From Pseudomonadota bacterium (GTDB taxonomy: Bacteria > Myxococcota_A > Bradymonadia > Bradymonadales > GCA-2716585): a DNA stretch of 64,000 bases. The DNA lies in contig SYOX01000111.1 in the NCBI GenBank assembly GCA_005804885.1, positions 1-64,000 of the forward strand. The letters run 5' to 3'. A model generated the notes under the pieces. It had not been told where the DNA came from, made no database searches, and worked only from the letters and a program-made list of their open reading frames with translations. Within the stretch, counting starts at the first letter, position 1, and each line of letters opens with the position of its first letter. Of the stretch, positions 26,446 to 34,779 are shown one piece after another. A program made the position numbers and the translations under genes.

Positions 26446-27969
26446 ATGAGCTGCGGCGATTGTGGAGAGCGTGCGGACACGGCTCACGTCTACTACGGGA
26501 TGACGAAGAGCCTGTGCGGGGTGTGCAAGGGGTCGGTGGACGCCAAGATCCTGCTGCGCGACGGGCAGGTCTTCTTTGACAAGTTCTGCCCGGAGCACGG
26601 GCATCAGGAGTGCCTGGCCTCGTCCTCGTCGGAGTGGTACCTGGACAGCCTGAACTTCATCGCGCCGACGATCCCGCCCAAGCGGGTGCTCAAGAAGGTC
26701 GAGAAGGGCTGCCCCTTCGACTGCGGGGCCTGCACGCAGCACCAGCAGAAGGTGTACCTGCCGGTGGTGCCGATCACCTCGGCGTGCAACCTGGACTGCC
26801 CGATCTGCTACACGATCAACCGCAATGAGGCCGCCTTCAGGCTCTCCAAGGAGGACATGGCGTCGATCCTGCGGCACCTCGTCGAGGATCACGACGAGGT
26901 GGACATCATCAACTTCACGGGCGGGGAGCCGACGCTCCACCCGGAGCTGCCCGAGCTGCTGCAGATGTGCCGCGACGCGGGCATCCAGCGCCTGACGGTG
27001 TCGACCAACGGCCTCAAGCTGCTCGACGAGGGCTACGTGAGGAAGCTGGCGGCGGTGGACGCGCGGATCGTGCTCTCGCTGGACACCTTCGACCCGGAGG
27101 TGGACCAGATCCTGCTGGGCGCCAACACGATCAAGGCCAAGCTCAAGGTCATTGATCTTCTTGAGAAATATGAGGTCGCCACGACCATCCTGCCGGCGGT
27201 GGCGGCGGGCTTGAACGACAAGGACGTCAAGCCCCTCTTCGAGCTGGTGATGAGCCGGCCGCACATCCGGTCGCTGGAGCTGCACACGATGACCTTCACG
27301 GGTCAGGGGGGCGTGGGCTTTGATCGGACGGCGCGGATCACGATCCCGGACCTGCACCGCCACCTCGGCGAGGCCACCGGGGGGCAGCTGAGGCCGACGG
27401 ACTTCGTGCCTTCGCCCCTGGCGCACCCGCATTGCTACTCGATCTCCTACCTGCTCAAGCTCGACGGTGGGGGCTTCGTGCCCTTCGTGCGCTTCATGGG
27501 GCGCCAGATGCTCTATGAGCTGCTCCAGGAGTCGCTCTACATCGAGCCGCGCGAGCGCTTCGAGGAGGTCTTCCTGGGGGTGATCGACGATCTGTGGGCG
27601 GACCCGGACAGGGTGGAGCGCTCCGACGAGGTGCTGGCGACGCTCAAGCGGCTCTTGCTGGAGATCTGGCCGCCGGGGGCGCCGACGCGCTCGATGATCG
27701 AGCGGCAGCGGATCGCGGAGCGGACGGTCAAGGCGATCTACATCCACTCGCACATGGACGAGGAGAACTTCGACGTGGCGCGGGTGATGCGGTGCCCGGT
27801 GGGGGTGCCGGACGTGGACGGCAGCAACATCCCGACCTGCTCGTACAACGTGCTCTACCGGGAGCAGGACACGCGCTTCATGAGCCCGAAGATGCTGGAG
27901 CGGATGAAGTTGACGCGGCCGGATCACGGTCATCACGGTCACGGACAGGAGAAAGGGGGGGCTGTGTGA
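26446..27969 (+). CDS. Tes-type radical SAM enzyme 1 (tetraether/membrane-spanning lipid synthase family)
   Basis: A 507-residue protein from ATG 26446; the frame is open from GTG 26416, which overlaps the NTAQ1 stop. An N-terminal Cys module (SCGDC, LCGVC, KFCPEHGHQE) and KGCPFDCGACTQH precede the radical SAM site CNLDCPICYT near residue 114. FTGGEPTLHP, VSTNGLKL, ARITIPDLHRHL, HPHCYSISYLL and a C-terminal CPV...PTCSYNVLYR follow. This whole layout, with several extra Cys clusters, matches archaeal Tes, which joins lipid tails by C-C bond formation. It ends one base into the next gene (TGATG). The substrate here is inferred to be an acyl chain. Confidence 0.88.
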   Translation: MSCGDCGERADTAHVYYGMTKSLCGVCKGSVDAKILLRDGQVFFDKFCPEHGHQECLASSSSEWYLDSLNFIAPTIPPKRVLKKVEKGCPFDCGACTQHQQKVYLPVVPITSACNLDCPICYTINRNEAAFRLSKEDMASILRHLVEDHDEVDIINFTGGEPTLHPELPELLQMCRDAGIQRLTVSTNGLKLLDEGYVRKLAAVDARIVLSLDTFDPEVDQILLGANTIKAKLKVIDLLEKYEVATTILPAVAAGLNDKDVKPLFELVMSRPHIRSLELHTMTFTGQGGVGFDRTARITIPDLHRHLGEATGGQLRPTDFVPSPLAHPHCYSISYLLKLDGGGFVPFVRFMGRQMLYELLQESLYIEPRERFEEVFLGVIDDLWADPDRVERSDEVLATLKRLLLEIWPPGAPTRSMIERQRIAERTVKAIYIHSHMDEENFDVARVMRCPVGVPDVDGSNIPTCSYNVLYREQDTRFMSPKMLERMKLTRPDHGHHGHGQEKGGAV

Positions 27970-29519
27970 TGGGGTGTTGCGGGGGTGAGGAGAAGGGCGC
28001 GGAGATCACGGCGACGCGCGACGCGGCCGAGCGGGAGGTCTTTCACTCGTTCAGCAAGGGGATGTGTCCGAGCTGCGAGAAGCTGGTGGACGGGGTGCGG
28101 GTGTTGCGCGCGGGCAAGGTCTACCTGCGCAAGCACTGCCCGGAGCACGGCCAGTCCGAGGCGCTGATCCACGGCGACGTGGACTGGTTCCTCAAGTCGC
28201 TCAACTACATCAAGCCGGGGTCCAAGCCGCACAAGTACTCGACGGAGGTCGACAAGGGCTGCCCGACGGACTGCGGGCTGTGCCCGGATCACGAGCAGCA
28301 CTCGTGCCTGCCGATCATCGAGATCACGAACTACTGCAACCTGGAGTGTCCGATCTGCATCGTCCAGAACCGCTACAACTACCATATGAGCCGCGAGGAG
28401 TTCGCGCGGATCGTGGACGGGCTGGTGGAGAAGGAGGGGACGCTGGACACGATCAACCTGTCGGGCGGCGAGCCGACGGTGCACCCGGAGTTCTTCGAGC
28501 TGCTCGATCTGGCGATCCGGCCCGAGATCGCGCGGGTGTCGATCTCGACCAACGGGCTCAAGATCGCGACCGACTACGCCTTCTGCGAGGCGCTGGCGGC
28601 GCGCGGCGTCTACGTCAGCCTCCAGCTCGACGCGCTGAACAACCCGGAGCTGCGGGTGCTCAGGGGGGGCGGTGACCACTCGAAGGTCAAGCAGCGGGCG
28701 CTGGACAACCTGGAGCGGGCCGGGGTGCGCACGACGATCGTGTCGACGGTGGCGCGCGGGGTCAACGACGACCAGATCGGGGCGTGCGTCAAGCTCTTGA
28801 TGGAGCGCGACTTCATCCTGTCGCTGATGTTCCAGCCGGCGGCGTATACGGGCTACGGGGGGTCGCACTTCGGGCCGCACGATCCCCTCAACGTCATCAC
28901 GATCCCGGACGTGGTGGCGGCCTGCGAGGCGCAGACCGAGGGCGTGCTCAAGAAGAGCGACTTCCTGCCCTTGCCCTGCTCGCACCCGAGCTGCTTCGGG
29001 CTGACCTACATGCTCAAGACGCTCGACGGGGGCTACGTGCCCTTCCCGCGCTTCCTGGATCTGGATCGCTACGTGGACGCGATCTCGAACCGGGGGACGA
29101 TCCGGCCTGATTCGAAGTTCGAGGAGACGATGCGGGACGCCATCGACGATCTTTGGACGGGAGCCGATCAGATCCCGGACAACGAGCGCATCCTGGGGGC
29201 GCTCAAGCGGTCGATCAACGCGATGTACCCCGAGGACAAGGTGCTGGAGCTGTCCGAGCGGCTGCGGCTGGGCGAGGGGCTGGTCAAGACGATCTTCATC
29301 CACGCCTTCATGGACAAGCACACCTTCGAGGTGGACCGGATCAAGAAGTGCTGCACGCATTACGCGCTGCCGGACGGCCGCCTGATGCCGGGGTGCGCGT
29401 ACAACATGTTCTTTCGCCACAAGGATCCGCGCTACGCCGGGGAGATGGGCAAGGGGAAGATCTGGGGTGCGGGCAAGGCCGCCTCGGCGGGCGAGGAGGT
29501 CGAGGAGGTCGAGGTGTGA
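27969..29519 (+). CDS. Tes-type radical SAM enzyme 2 (paralogue of the preceding gene)
   Basis: A 516-residue paralogue of the upstream enzyme with the same blocks: MCPSCEKLVDG, KHCPEHGQSE, KGCPTDCGLCPDH, radical SAM CNLECPICIVQ near residue 123, LSGGEPTVHPEF, ISTNGLKI, NVITIPDVV, HPSCFGLTYML, and C-terminal KKCCTHYALPDG plus PGCAYNMFFR. An extra GCCGG sits at the N-terminus. AGGAGAAAGGGGGG lies before the ATG. The pair has diverged well beyond a recent duplication, so the two enzymes likely act on different substrates or steps, or as a heteromer. The Glu/Val-rich end (EEVEEVEV) is a non-conserved tail. Confidence 0.88.
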   Translation: MGCCGGEEKGAEITATRDAAEREVFHSFSKGMCPSCEKLVDGVRVLRAGKVYLRKHCPEHGQSEALIHGDVDWFLKSLNYIKPGSKPHKYSTEVDKGCPTDCGLCPDHEQHSCLPIIEITNYCNLECPICIVQNRYNYHMSREEFARIVDGLVEKEGTLDTINLSGGEPTVHPEFFELLDLAIRPEIARVSISTNGLKIATDYAFCEALAARGVYVSLQLDALNNPELRVLRGGGDHSKVKQRALDNLERAGVRTTIVSTVARGVNDDQIGACVKLLMERDFILSLMFQPAAYTGYGGSHFGPHDPLNVITIPDVVAACEAQTEGVLKKSDFLPLPCSHPSCFGLTYMLKTLDGGYVPFPRFLDLDRYVDAISNRGTIRPDSKFEETMRDAIDDLWTGADQIPDNERILGALKRSINAMYPEDKVLELSERLRLGEGLVKTIFIHAFMDKHTFEVDRIKKCCTHYALPDGRLMPGCAYNMFFRHKDPRYAGEMGKGKIWGAGKAASAGEEVEEVEV

Positions 29520-29924
29520 GGCCGTTGGCGCTGGGCGCTCTCTGCGGTCTGTGGGCGGGTCGTTCGTTGCCCTCCGAAGGCATCGAGAGGAGAGCGCCAG
29601 GGATCGGTGACGACCTGCTCACCGGCTTTGATCTCATCAAGGGCTGCGTCACTTCTCGGACGCTATGAGTGACGTCCCTGCTCGTGCTGGCAAAGAAGCC
29701 GGCCTCGTCCAGCTGACCCAAGATCGCCATGCACTGGCTGGCGGGGGGCTGGAACCAATCGCCTCCCACATCGCCGGCGGCCTTGAAGAGGGCGTCCCAG
29801 GCTTTGGCCGCTCCCTGGGGGGCGACGCTCGGGTCGTCGCTTGCCTCGGGGGGGGGTTTGGAGACACACTCCGGCGACAGTCGGTGTGGAGGCGTGACCC
29901 TGGAGGTCCGAGGAGGTCGAGGGC
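29520..29924 (-). other. Gap of about 400 bases with a possible decayed minus-strand reading frame
   Basis: No convincing gene is seen. On the minus strand the frame across about 29880-29660 reads like protein (SPECVSKPPPEASDD, AAKAWDALFKAAGDVGGDW, CMAILGQLDEAGFF) but has no start with a ribosome-binding site. It may be a remnant of an older gene between the radical SAM and ketoreductase genes. Nothing else is visible apart from the ribosome-binding site AGGAGG at about 29911 for the next gene. Confidence 0.35.
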
Positions 29925-30668
29925 GTGAAGAAGCTTCTGGAGGGCAAGCGGGTCCTGGTCACGGGGGGCTCCCGCGGCCTGGGGCGCGCGTTCTGCGAGG
30001 CCTTCGCGGCCGAGGGCGCCGACGTGGCGCTGTCCTACACGAGGGACGAGGCGAGCGCGGCGCAAACGGTCGAGGCCATCAAGGCGTCGGGGCGGCGGGG
30101 CAGGGCCTTTTGCACCTCGGTGCTGGACGTCGAGGCGACCCGCGCGATGATCAAGGCGATGGAGGACGACTGGGGCGGCGTGGACGTGCTGGTCAACAAC
30201 GCCGGGATCACCCAGAACCTGCCGCTGGCGCTGCTGGAGGAGGAGGACTGGGACCGGGTGATGGACGTCAACGTCAAGGGGACCTACCTGACCTCGCGGG
30301 CGGCGCTGCGGGGGATGGTGCGGCGCAAGTCGGGGGTGATCCTCAACATCGGCTCGCTGGCCGGGGCCCGGATGCTCGACGCGCCGATCCACTACTGCGC
30401 CAGCAAGGCGGCGATCAAGGGGCTGACCGAGGCGCTGGCCAAGGAGGTCGCCCGCCACAGGATCAGGGTGGTGTGTCTGGCGCCCGGGCTGCTGGAGGAC
30501 GGCCTGGGGCGCAACCTGCCGCCGCACCGCCTCGACGCCTACCTGCACCACTGCGCGCTGGGGCGCGTGGGGCGCTTTGACGAGGTGGCCCGCTTTGCGG
30601 CCTTCCTCATCTCGGACGCCAACGCCTTCATGACCGGCGAGACCGTCATCATGGACGGAGGTGTTTGA
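29925..30668 (+). CDS. SDR-family 3-ketoacyl-ACP reductase-like protein 1
   Basis: A 247-residue short-chain dehydrogenase; GTG start with AGGAGG about nine bases upstream. The Rossmann motif is VLVTGGSRGLGRAF, followed by NNAG (residue 89 region), catalytic Ser in NIGSLAG, YCASK (YxxxK) and the C-terminal TGETVIMDGGV, all FabG-like. FabG reduces 3-ketoacyl-ACP with NADPH. It lies between the Tes-type enzymes and the aminotransferase, apparently part of a dedicated acyl-chain elongation set with the ketosynthases and ACP downstream. It may start its own transcript after the 400-base gap. Confidence 0.88.
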   Translation: MKKLLEGKRVLVTGGSRGLGRAFCEAFAAEGADVALSYTRDEASAAQTVEAIKASGRRGRAFCTSVLDVEATRAMIKAMEDDWGGVDVLVNNAGITQNLPLALLEEEDWDRVMDVNVKGTYLTSRAALRGMVRRKSGVILNIGSLAGARMLDAPIHYCASKAAIKGLTEALAKEVARHRIRVVCLAPGLLEDGLGRNLPPHRLDAYLHHCALGRVGRFDEVARFAAFLISDANAFMTGETVIMDGGV

Positions 30669-30699
30669 TCTTACCTGGTTTTTTCAGAGGTGAGGGGGG

Positions 30700-31995
30700 C
30701 TGATTCTGGACGGGTACGAGGCATACGTCGAGCGGATCAACCCGACGCTGGGCTCCTTCTTGAAGATGTCGGGTCGGGCGCATCGGTGGGCGCGCGCGTC
30801 GGGGTGGGTGATCGAGACGGAGGAAGGCCAGCGCCTCGAAGACTGGGTGGCCGGCTACGGCGCGCTCTCGCTGGGTCACAATCCGGCCTCGCTCAAGGCG
30901 GCGCTGCAGCGGGCGCTCGACGGCGGCGCGCCGGGTCTCTACCACGAGGCGCTCAACCCCTTCGCGGGGCGTCTGGGGCAAGCGCTGGTCGAGGTCGCGG
31001 GGCCCGGGTTCGAGACCGCGCTGCTGTGCAACGGCGGCGCGGAGGCCATCGAGGCGGCCTTCAAGCTGTCGATCCTGGCGACGGGGCGCGCGAAGATCGC
31101 CAGCTTCGAGGGGGGCTTCCACGGCGTGAGCCTGGGGACGCTGGCGTGCATGGGAAAGGGCGCCTTCCGGGAGGGCTTCGAGGGCTCTCTTCCTCCCTTC
31201 GTGACGCTGCCGATGGACGAGGGCGGCGCGGCCGAGGCGGCGCTGGCGGTCGGGGACATCGCGGCGGTGGTGATCGAGCCGATCCAGGTGGAGGCGGGCG
31301 CGCGGATCGTGTCCGAGGGGCTGCTGCGGCGGCTTCGGGCGGCGTGCGACGCGTCCGGCGCGCTGTTGATCTTTGACGAGATCCAGGTGGGGATGGGCCG
31401 GACGGGCAGCTTCTTCGCCTTTGAGCAGCTTGGGGTCAGGCCGGACATCGTGGTGCTGGCCAAGGCGCTCGGCGGGGGGCTGGTGCCGGTGTCGGCGGCG
31501 ATCTCGGGCGCGGGCCTGTGGGCGCGGGCGTGCGGGGATCTGAGGCGCGCGGAGATCCTGTCGAGCACCTACGGGGGCGGCGCGCTGGCGTGCAGCGTGG
31601 GGATCGAGGCGGTGGCGCAGTTGAGCGATCCGGCGCTGCTCGGGGAGGTCCGGCGCAAGGCGGCGCTGCTGTGGGGCGGGCTTGAGAGGGCGCTTGCGGG
31701 CTCGCCGCTGGTGGAGCGGATCAGCGGCCGGGGGCTGCTCGGGGGGATCAAGCTGCGCGAGAGCGATCACCCCTGGTTCTCGTGGGATGATCTCGGGATG
31801 CCGTCGCTGTCGGGGCAGCCGGTGTCGGCGCCGATGCTGATCGAGCGGCTGGGCAGAGAGGGGATCTTGTCGCAGGTGTGCGGCCACGACTGGTCGGTGG
31901 TGCGGGTCGAGCCGCCCTTGATCATCGACGACGAGGCCATAGGGCGCTTTATCGACGCCGTAGCGGACGGCATCCGCTGGCTTGAGTCCTTTTGA
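30700..31995 (+). CDS. Class III PLP-dependent aminotransferase
   Basis: About 431 residues. The frame opens after a TGA at 30691, and there is no ATG or GTG in the first part; candidates are CTG 30700, ATT 30703, CTG 30706 and TTG 30760. AGAGGTGAGGGGGG lies just before 30700, and the residues before TTG (YEAYVERINPTLG) look family-like, so the early start is preferred. Features include NGGAEAIEAA, GGFHGVSLGT, IFDEIQVGMGRTG, and the PLP lysine in LAKALGGGLVP. Such enzymes move amino groups between terminal amines or amino acids and keto acids or aldehydes. In this cluster it may aminate an acyl or head-group carbonyl. Confidence 0.88.
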   Translation: MILDGYEAYVERINPTLGSFLKMSGRAHRWARASGWVIETEEGQRLEDWVAGYGALSLGHNPASLKAALQRALDGGAPGLYHEALNPFAGRLGQALVEVAGPGFETALLCNGGAEAIEAAFKLSILATGRAKIASFEGGFHGVSLGTLACMGKGAFREGFEGSLPPFVTLPMDEGGAAEAALAVGDIAAVVIEPIQVEAGARIVSEGLLRRLRAACDASGALLIFDEIQVGMGRTGSFFAFEQLGVRPDIVVLAKALGGGLVPVSAAISGAGLWARACGDLRRAEILSSTYGGGALACSVGIEAVAQLSDPALLGEVRRKAALLWGGLERALAGSPLVERISGRGLLGGIKLRESDHPWFSWDDLGMPSLSGQPVSAPMLIERLGREGILSQVCGHDWSVVRVEPPLIIDDEAIGRFIDAVADGIRWLESF

Positions 31996-32034
31996 GGTGG
32001 TCGAGCGACGGCGTCCTTTTGAGGTGGTCGAGCG
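31986..32034 (+). repeat. Two direct copies of a 22-nt sequence at the aminotransferase stop
   Basis: GTCCTTTTGAGGTGGTCGAG plus two more bases occurs at 31986-32007 and again at 32013-32034. The first copy contains the TGA stop of the aminotransferase gene, the second lies in the gap. It looks like a small tandem duplication; no function is evident. Confidence 0.75.
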
Positions 32035-32091
32035 GCGGCCGGGGTTCCGGCGCCCGGCGTGGGGTCTTCAGGAGCGGGCGGGAGGGGTGGG

Positions 32092-32856
32092 ATGAAGCGG
32101 GTGCTTGTGCTGGGGGGCTCGGGGGCGCTCGGGCGTGTGGTGTGTCGAGGGTTGATCGACGCGGGCGCGCGGGTGGCGTTGACCTGGTGGCGCGGGGAGG
32201 CCGCGGCCGAGGCGCTGCGGGGCGAGGTGGCCGCGGCGGTGCAGGTGGACCTGGGCGGGGAGGGCGTGGAGGCGGCGGTCGATGAGGCGGCCGAGGCGCT
32301 CGGCGGCCTCGACGCGCTCGTGCACAGCGCGGCGATCGGGATCAGGCCGGGGTTGACGCCCCCCGGAGATCGCCACCAGGTGATGCGGGAGGTGACGCTG
32401 GAGGATTGGGAGGCGATGATGAACCTCAACGTGCGCAGCGCCTTTCTGGCATGCCGCCGTGCGTCGGAGATCATGCGGGCGCAGCGCGAGGGGGCCGCGT
32501 CCATCGAGGGCGGCTCATCGGGCGGCGACCTCATCCTTGTCGGCTCCATCGACGGGGTCAAGCCGGTGCCCTCGCCGGTCCACTACGCTGCATCGAAGGC
32601 GGCGCTCGGCGGGATGGCCAGGGCGATGGCCAAGGAGCTGGGGCGAGAGAACATCCGGGTCAACGTGGTGGCGCCGGGGATGATGGATCGGGGCTTGTCG
32701 CAGATCGCGCCGGCGGCGCTGGTGCGGGAGTATGAGAAGCACAGCGGCCTGAGGCGGCGGTCGGCGCCGGAAGAGGTGGCCTCGGTGGTGTGCTGGCTGG
32801 CGCTGTCGAACACCTACCTGACGGGCGAGACGATCGCGGTCGACGGGGGGCTCTGA
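32092..32856 (+). CDS. SDR-family ketoreductase-like protein 2
   Basis: A 254-residue short-chain dehydrogenase; GGAGGGGTGGG precedes the ATG (MKRVLVLGGSGALG). It shows LVHSAAIGIRPG in the NNAG position, the catalytic Ser in LVGSIDGVKP, HYAASKAALGG (YxxxK) and TYLTGETIAVDGGL at the end, typical of FabG-type reductases. It differs from the other SDR of the cluster in the cofactor loop and the substrate region, so it probably acts at another step or chain length. The next gene begins six bases after its stop. Confidence 0.86.
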   Translation: MKRVLVLGGSGALGRVVCRGLIDAGARVALTWWRGEAAAEALRGEVAAAVQVDLGGEGVEAAVDEAAEALGGLDALVHSAAIGIRPGLTPPGDRHQVMREVTLEDWEAMMNLNVRSAFLACRRASEIMRAQREGAASIEGGSSGGDLILVGSIDGVKPVPSPVHYAASKAALGGMARAMAKELGRENIRVNVVAPGMMDRGLSQIAPAALVREYEKHSGLRRRSAPEEVASVVCWLALSNTYLTGETIAVDGGL

Positions 32857-32861
32857 GGACC

Positions 32862-33425
32862 TTGGAGGGCGGCGTTGGCGAGTCGAGGTGGGCGCGGATC
32901 GGGCTGGGGTTGCTGGCGTGGGGGGTCTGGGGGATCCACGCGGCGGGGCATGTGGGGGGCGGCCACCCTGAAGATCTCCTTTGGTTGTGCAATGTTGCGC
33001 TCTGGTTGATGGGGCTGGCCTACGTGGCGGGGGCGCCGTCGCTGGCGGGGGTGGCCTTCGCGTGCCTGCTGGGCGGGACGCCCTTGTGGCTCCTGGGCGT
33101 GGTCTTTGGCGAGTCCTTCGCCTGGACCTCGTTCTTGACGCACTTCGGGGGTCTGTGGCTGGGCTGGCGAGGGATGAGGACGCTGGGAGAGGGGGAGGGC
33201 GTGTGGTGGAAGGTGGCGTTGACGATCGCCTCGCTTGGGGTGGTGACGCGGGTGGCGACGCCGGCTGAGTCCAACGTCAACCTGGCCTTCGCGGTGTCGC
33301 AGGGCTGGGAGGGTCACTTCCCGTCGCACTTCTGGTATATCGTAGGGGTAGTGGGCATGGTCTACGGGGTGTCGGTGGTCATGTACGGCGCGGCGAGGTG
33401 GTTGAGCCGTCGACGGGAGGGCTGA
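32862..33425 (+). CDS. Polytopic membrane protein of unknown function
   Basis: About 187 residues, read from TTG 32862 six bases after the preceding stop; a start inside the SDR gene would put coding sequence over conserved SDR residues. About six hydrophobic helices are visible (LGLLAWGVWGIHAAGH, LLWLCNVALWLMGLAYVAG, VAFACLLGGTPLWLLGVVFG, FLTHFGGLWLGW, and others). Conserved-looking polar residues in helices include two His-Gly/Phe pairs (AAGHVGG, LTHFGG, FPSHFWY). No family recognised. Its stop overlaps the hot-dog gene start (TGATG), so it belongs to the cluster, possibly as a membrane enzyme or transporter. Confidence 0.75.
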   Translation: MEGGVGESRWARIGLGLLAWGVWGIHAAGHVGGGHPEDLLWLCNVALWLMGLAYVAGAPSLAGVAFACLLGGTPLWLLGVVFGESFAWTSFLTHFGGLWLGWRGMRTLGEGEGVWWKVALTIASLGVVTRVATPAESNVNLAFAVSQGWEGHFPSHFWYIVGVVGMVYGVSVVMYGAARWLSRRREG

Positions 33426-33904
33426 TGCGATATTTCCTCATCGACAAGGTGACGGAGGTCGAGGTCGGGGTGCGGGTGTGCGGGATCAAGAACGTGACGC
33501 TGGCCGATCCGATCCTGCACGACCACTTCCCGGACTACCCGGTGATGCCGGGGGCGCTGATCGTGGAGGCGGCGGCGCAGCTGGCGGGCTTCCTGCTGGA
33601 GTTGACCTTCAACGAGTCGGACGAGACGCCGGTGGTCAGGGCCTTGCTGGTGCAGATCGAGCGGGCGAAGTTCCGGGCGATGGCGGGTCCGGGCGATCAG
33701 CTTCACATCGAGGCGCGGCTGGAGTCGAGGCTGGCGAGCTCGGCCAAGGCGTCCGCGCTGGTGACGTGCGGGGGCAAGAAGGTGGCCACCGCGACGTTGA
33801 CCTTCTCCATGAGGCGCCTGGACTCGGAGCGGGTTCAGGAGCAGCGCAGGTACATCTACAAGCTATGGACCAGGGATCTCAGCGAGCCGATCAAGATCAG
33901 GTAG
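33425..33904 (+). CDS. FabZ/FabA-like hot-dog dehydratase
   Basis: A 159-residue hot-dog protein. The helix motif DHFPDYPVMPGALIVEAAAQ carries the catalytic His34 and Glu48 in FabZ register. The Q-I-E-R-A-K-F-R strand and a late GGKKVATATLTF strand complete the fold. FabZ-type enzymes dehydrate 3-hydroxyacyl-ACP to trans-2-enoyl-ACP. The start overlaps the membrane-protein stop by one base and the end overlaps the ketosynthase-like gene, so this is one translationally linked run. Because it stands with a ketosynthase pair and an ACP, it is likely a dedicated enzyme, not the housekeeping FabZ. Confidence 0.9.
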   Translation: MRYFLIDKVTEVEVGVRVCGIKNVTLADPILHDHFPDYPVMPGALIVEAAAQLAGFLLELTFNESDETPVVRALLVQIERAKFRAMAGPGDQLHIEARLESRLASSAKASALVTCGGKKVATATLTFSMRRLDSERVQEQRRYIYKLWTRDLSEPIKIR

Positions 33905-34779
33905 TGGTCACGGGCTTCGGTCACGTCGTGCTGGGCGAGGGCGCGACGTGCGATCCGAGGCGGTGGCTGGAGAGCCCCAAGGCGCGCAAGTTCATGGGGT
34001 TGCAGGAGGAGATGTCGGTCGTGGCCGCCGGCCTCGCCGTGGAGTCTGCGGGGCTGGGTGCGCGCCCCTCGCTGGGCGAGCGGGCGGGGCTGTACATGGC
34101 GGTGGGCTACATCCCCTTCGAGGAGCAGTTCATCTCGCCGCTGGTGGATCGGGCGGTCGAGGACGGCGAGTTCTCGATGGCGCAGCTGTCGACGGAGGGC
34201 TATCGGGCGGTGCGGCCGCTGTTGACCTTCCGCTGCCTGCCGAACATGCCTGCCTTTCACATCTCGACGAGCTTCGACATCCAGGGGCCCTATGTGGTGA
34301 CCTATCCTGGGGCGGGGCAGCTCTATGGGGCGCTGGAGCAGGCCGTGATGGCGCTGGAGTGCGGGGCCGTGGACGTGGCCTTGCTCGGGGCGGTGGCGCA
34401 CCAGCGCAACTTCCTGGTCGAGCACCACTTCGGGCGCCTGGATCACAAGCCTTCGGGCGCGCTGCTGGACGCGGCGGGCTTCGTGGTGCTGGAGCGGGCG
34501 GGGGACGCGCAGGCCCGAGGCGCGGCGATCCGCGGGCGCTGTCTGGGCTTCGAGGTCGATTACAGGCCGCACGACCCCTTCGAAGAGGAGCGGGCGCAGG
34601 CCGAGCGCCTGACGTGGGACGAGGACGGCGCGGCGGTCGAGGCGCCGGGCGAGCTTGGGGCCGCCTCGCTGCTGGTGCTGCTGTCGGAGGCGGCCGGCGG
34701 CCGGCGGCGCGGCGGGCTGTCGCACGCGCTGGAGGCGCGGGACATGATTACGGCGTCGAGCCGCTGGGAGCTGACATGA
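33904..34779 (+). CDS. Chain-length-factor-like ketosynthase lacking the active-site Cys
   Basis: About 291 residues from GTG 33904 (ATG 33865 is an alternative overlapping the dehydratase). It has a ketosynthase-like opening (VTGFGHVVLGEG), a thiolase-fold core (LYGALEQAVMALECGAVDVALLGAV) and the tail of an N-terminal thiolase half (FVVLERAGDAQARGA). Where active ketosynthases have S-A-C-A-x-G, this protein has TYPGAGQ, so the nucleophile is absent. It is also about 120 residues shorter than its partner and lacks the H-G-T region. I read it as a KSbeta/CLF-type partner of the next gene, as in type II polyketide and aryl-polyene systems. ATGA overlap with that gene supports a heterodimer. Confidence 0.75.
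   Translation: MVTGFGHVVLGEGATCDPRRWLESPKARKFMGLQEEMSVVAAGLAVESAGLGARPSLGERAGLYMAVGYIPFEEQFISPLVDRAVEDGEFSMAQLSTEGYRAVRPLLTFRCLPNMPAFHISTSFDIQGPYVVTYPGAGQLYGALEQAVMALECGAVDVALLGAVAHQRNFLVEHHFGRLDHKPSGALLDAAGFVVLERAGDAQARGAAIRGRCLGFEVDYRPHDPFEEERAQAERLTWDEDGAAVEAPGELGAASLLVLLSEAAGGRRRGGLSHALEARDMITASSRWELT

Noticed and set aside
33398-33425. Earlier start for the dehydratase at 33398
   Set aside because: It would overlap the membrane protein end by 28 bases and add no family residues; ATG 33425 forms a normal TGATG junction.
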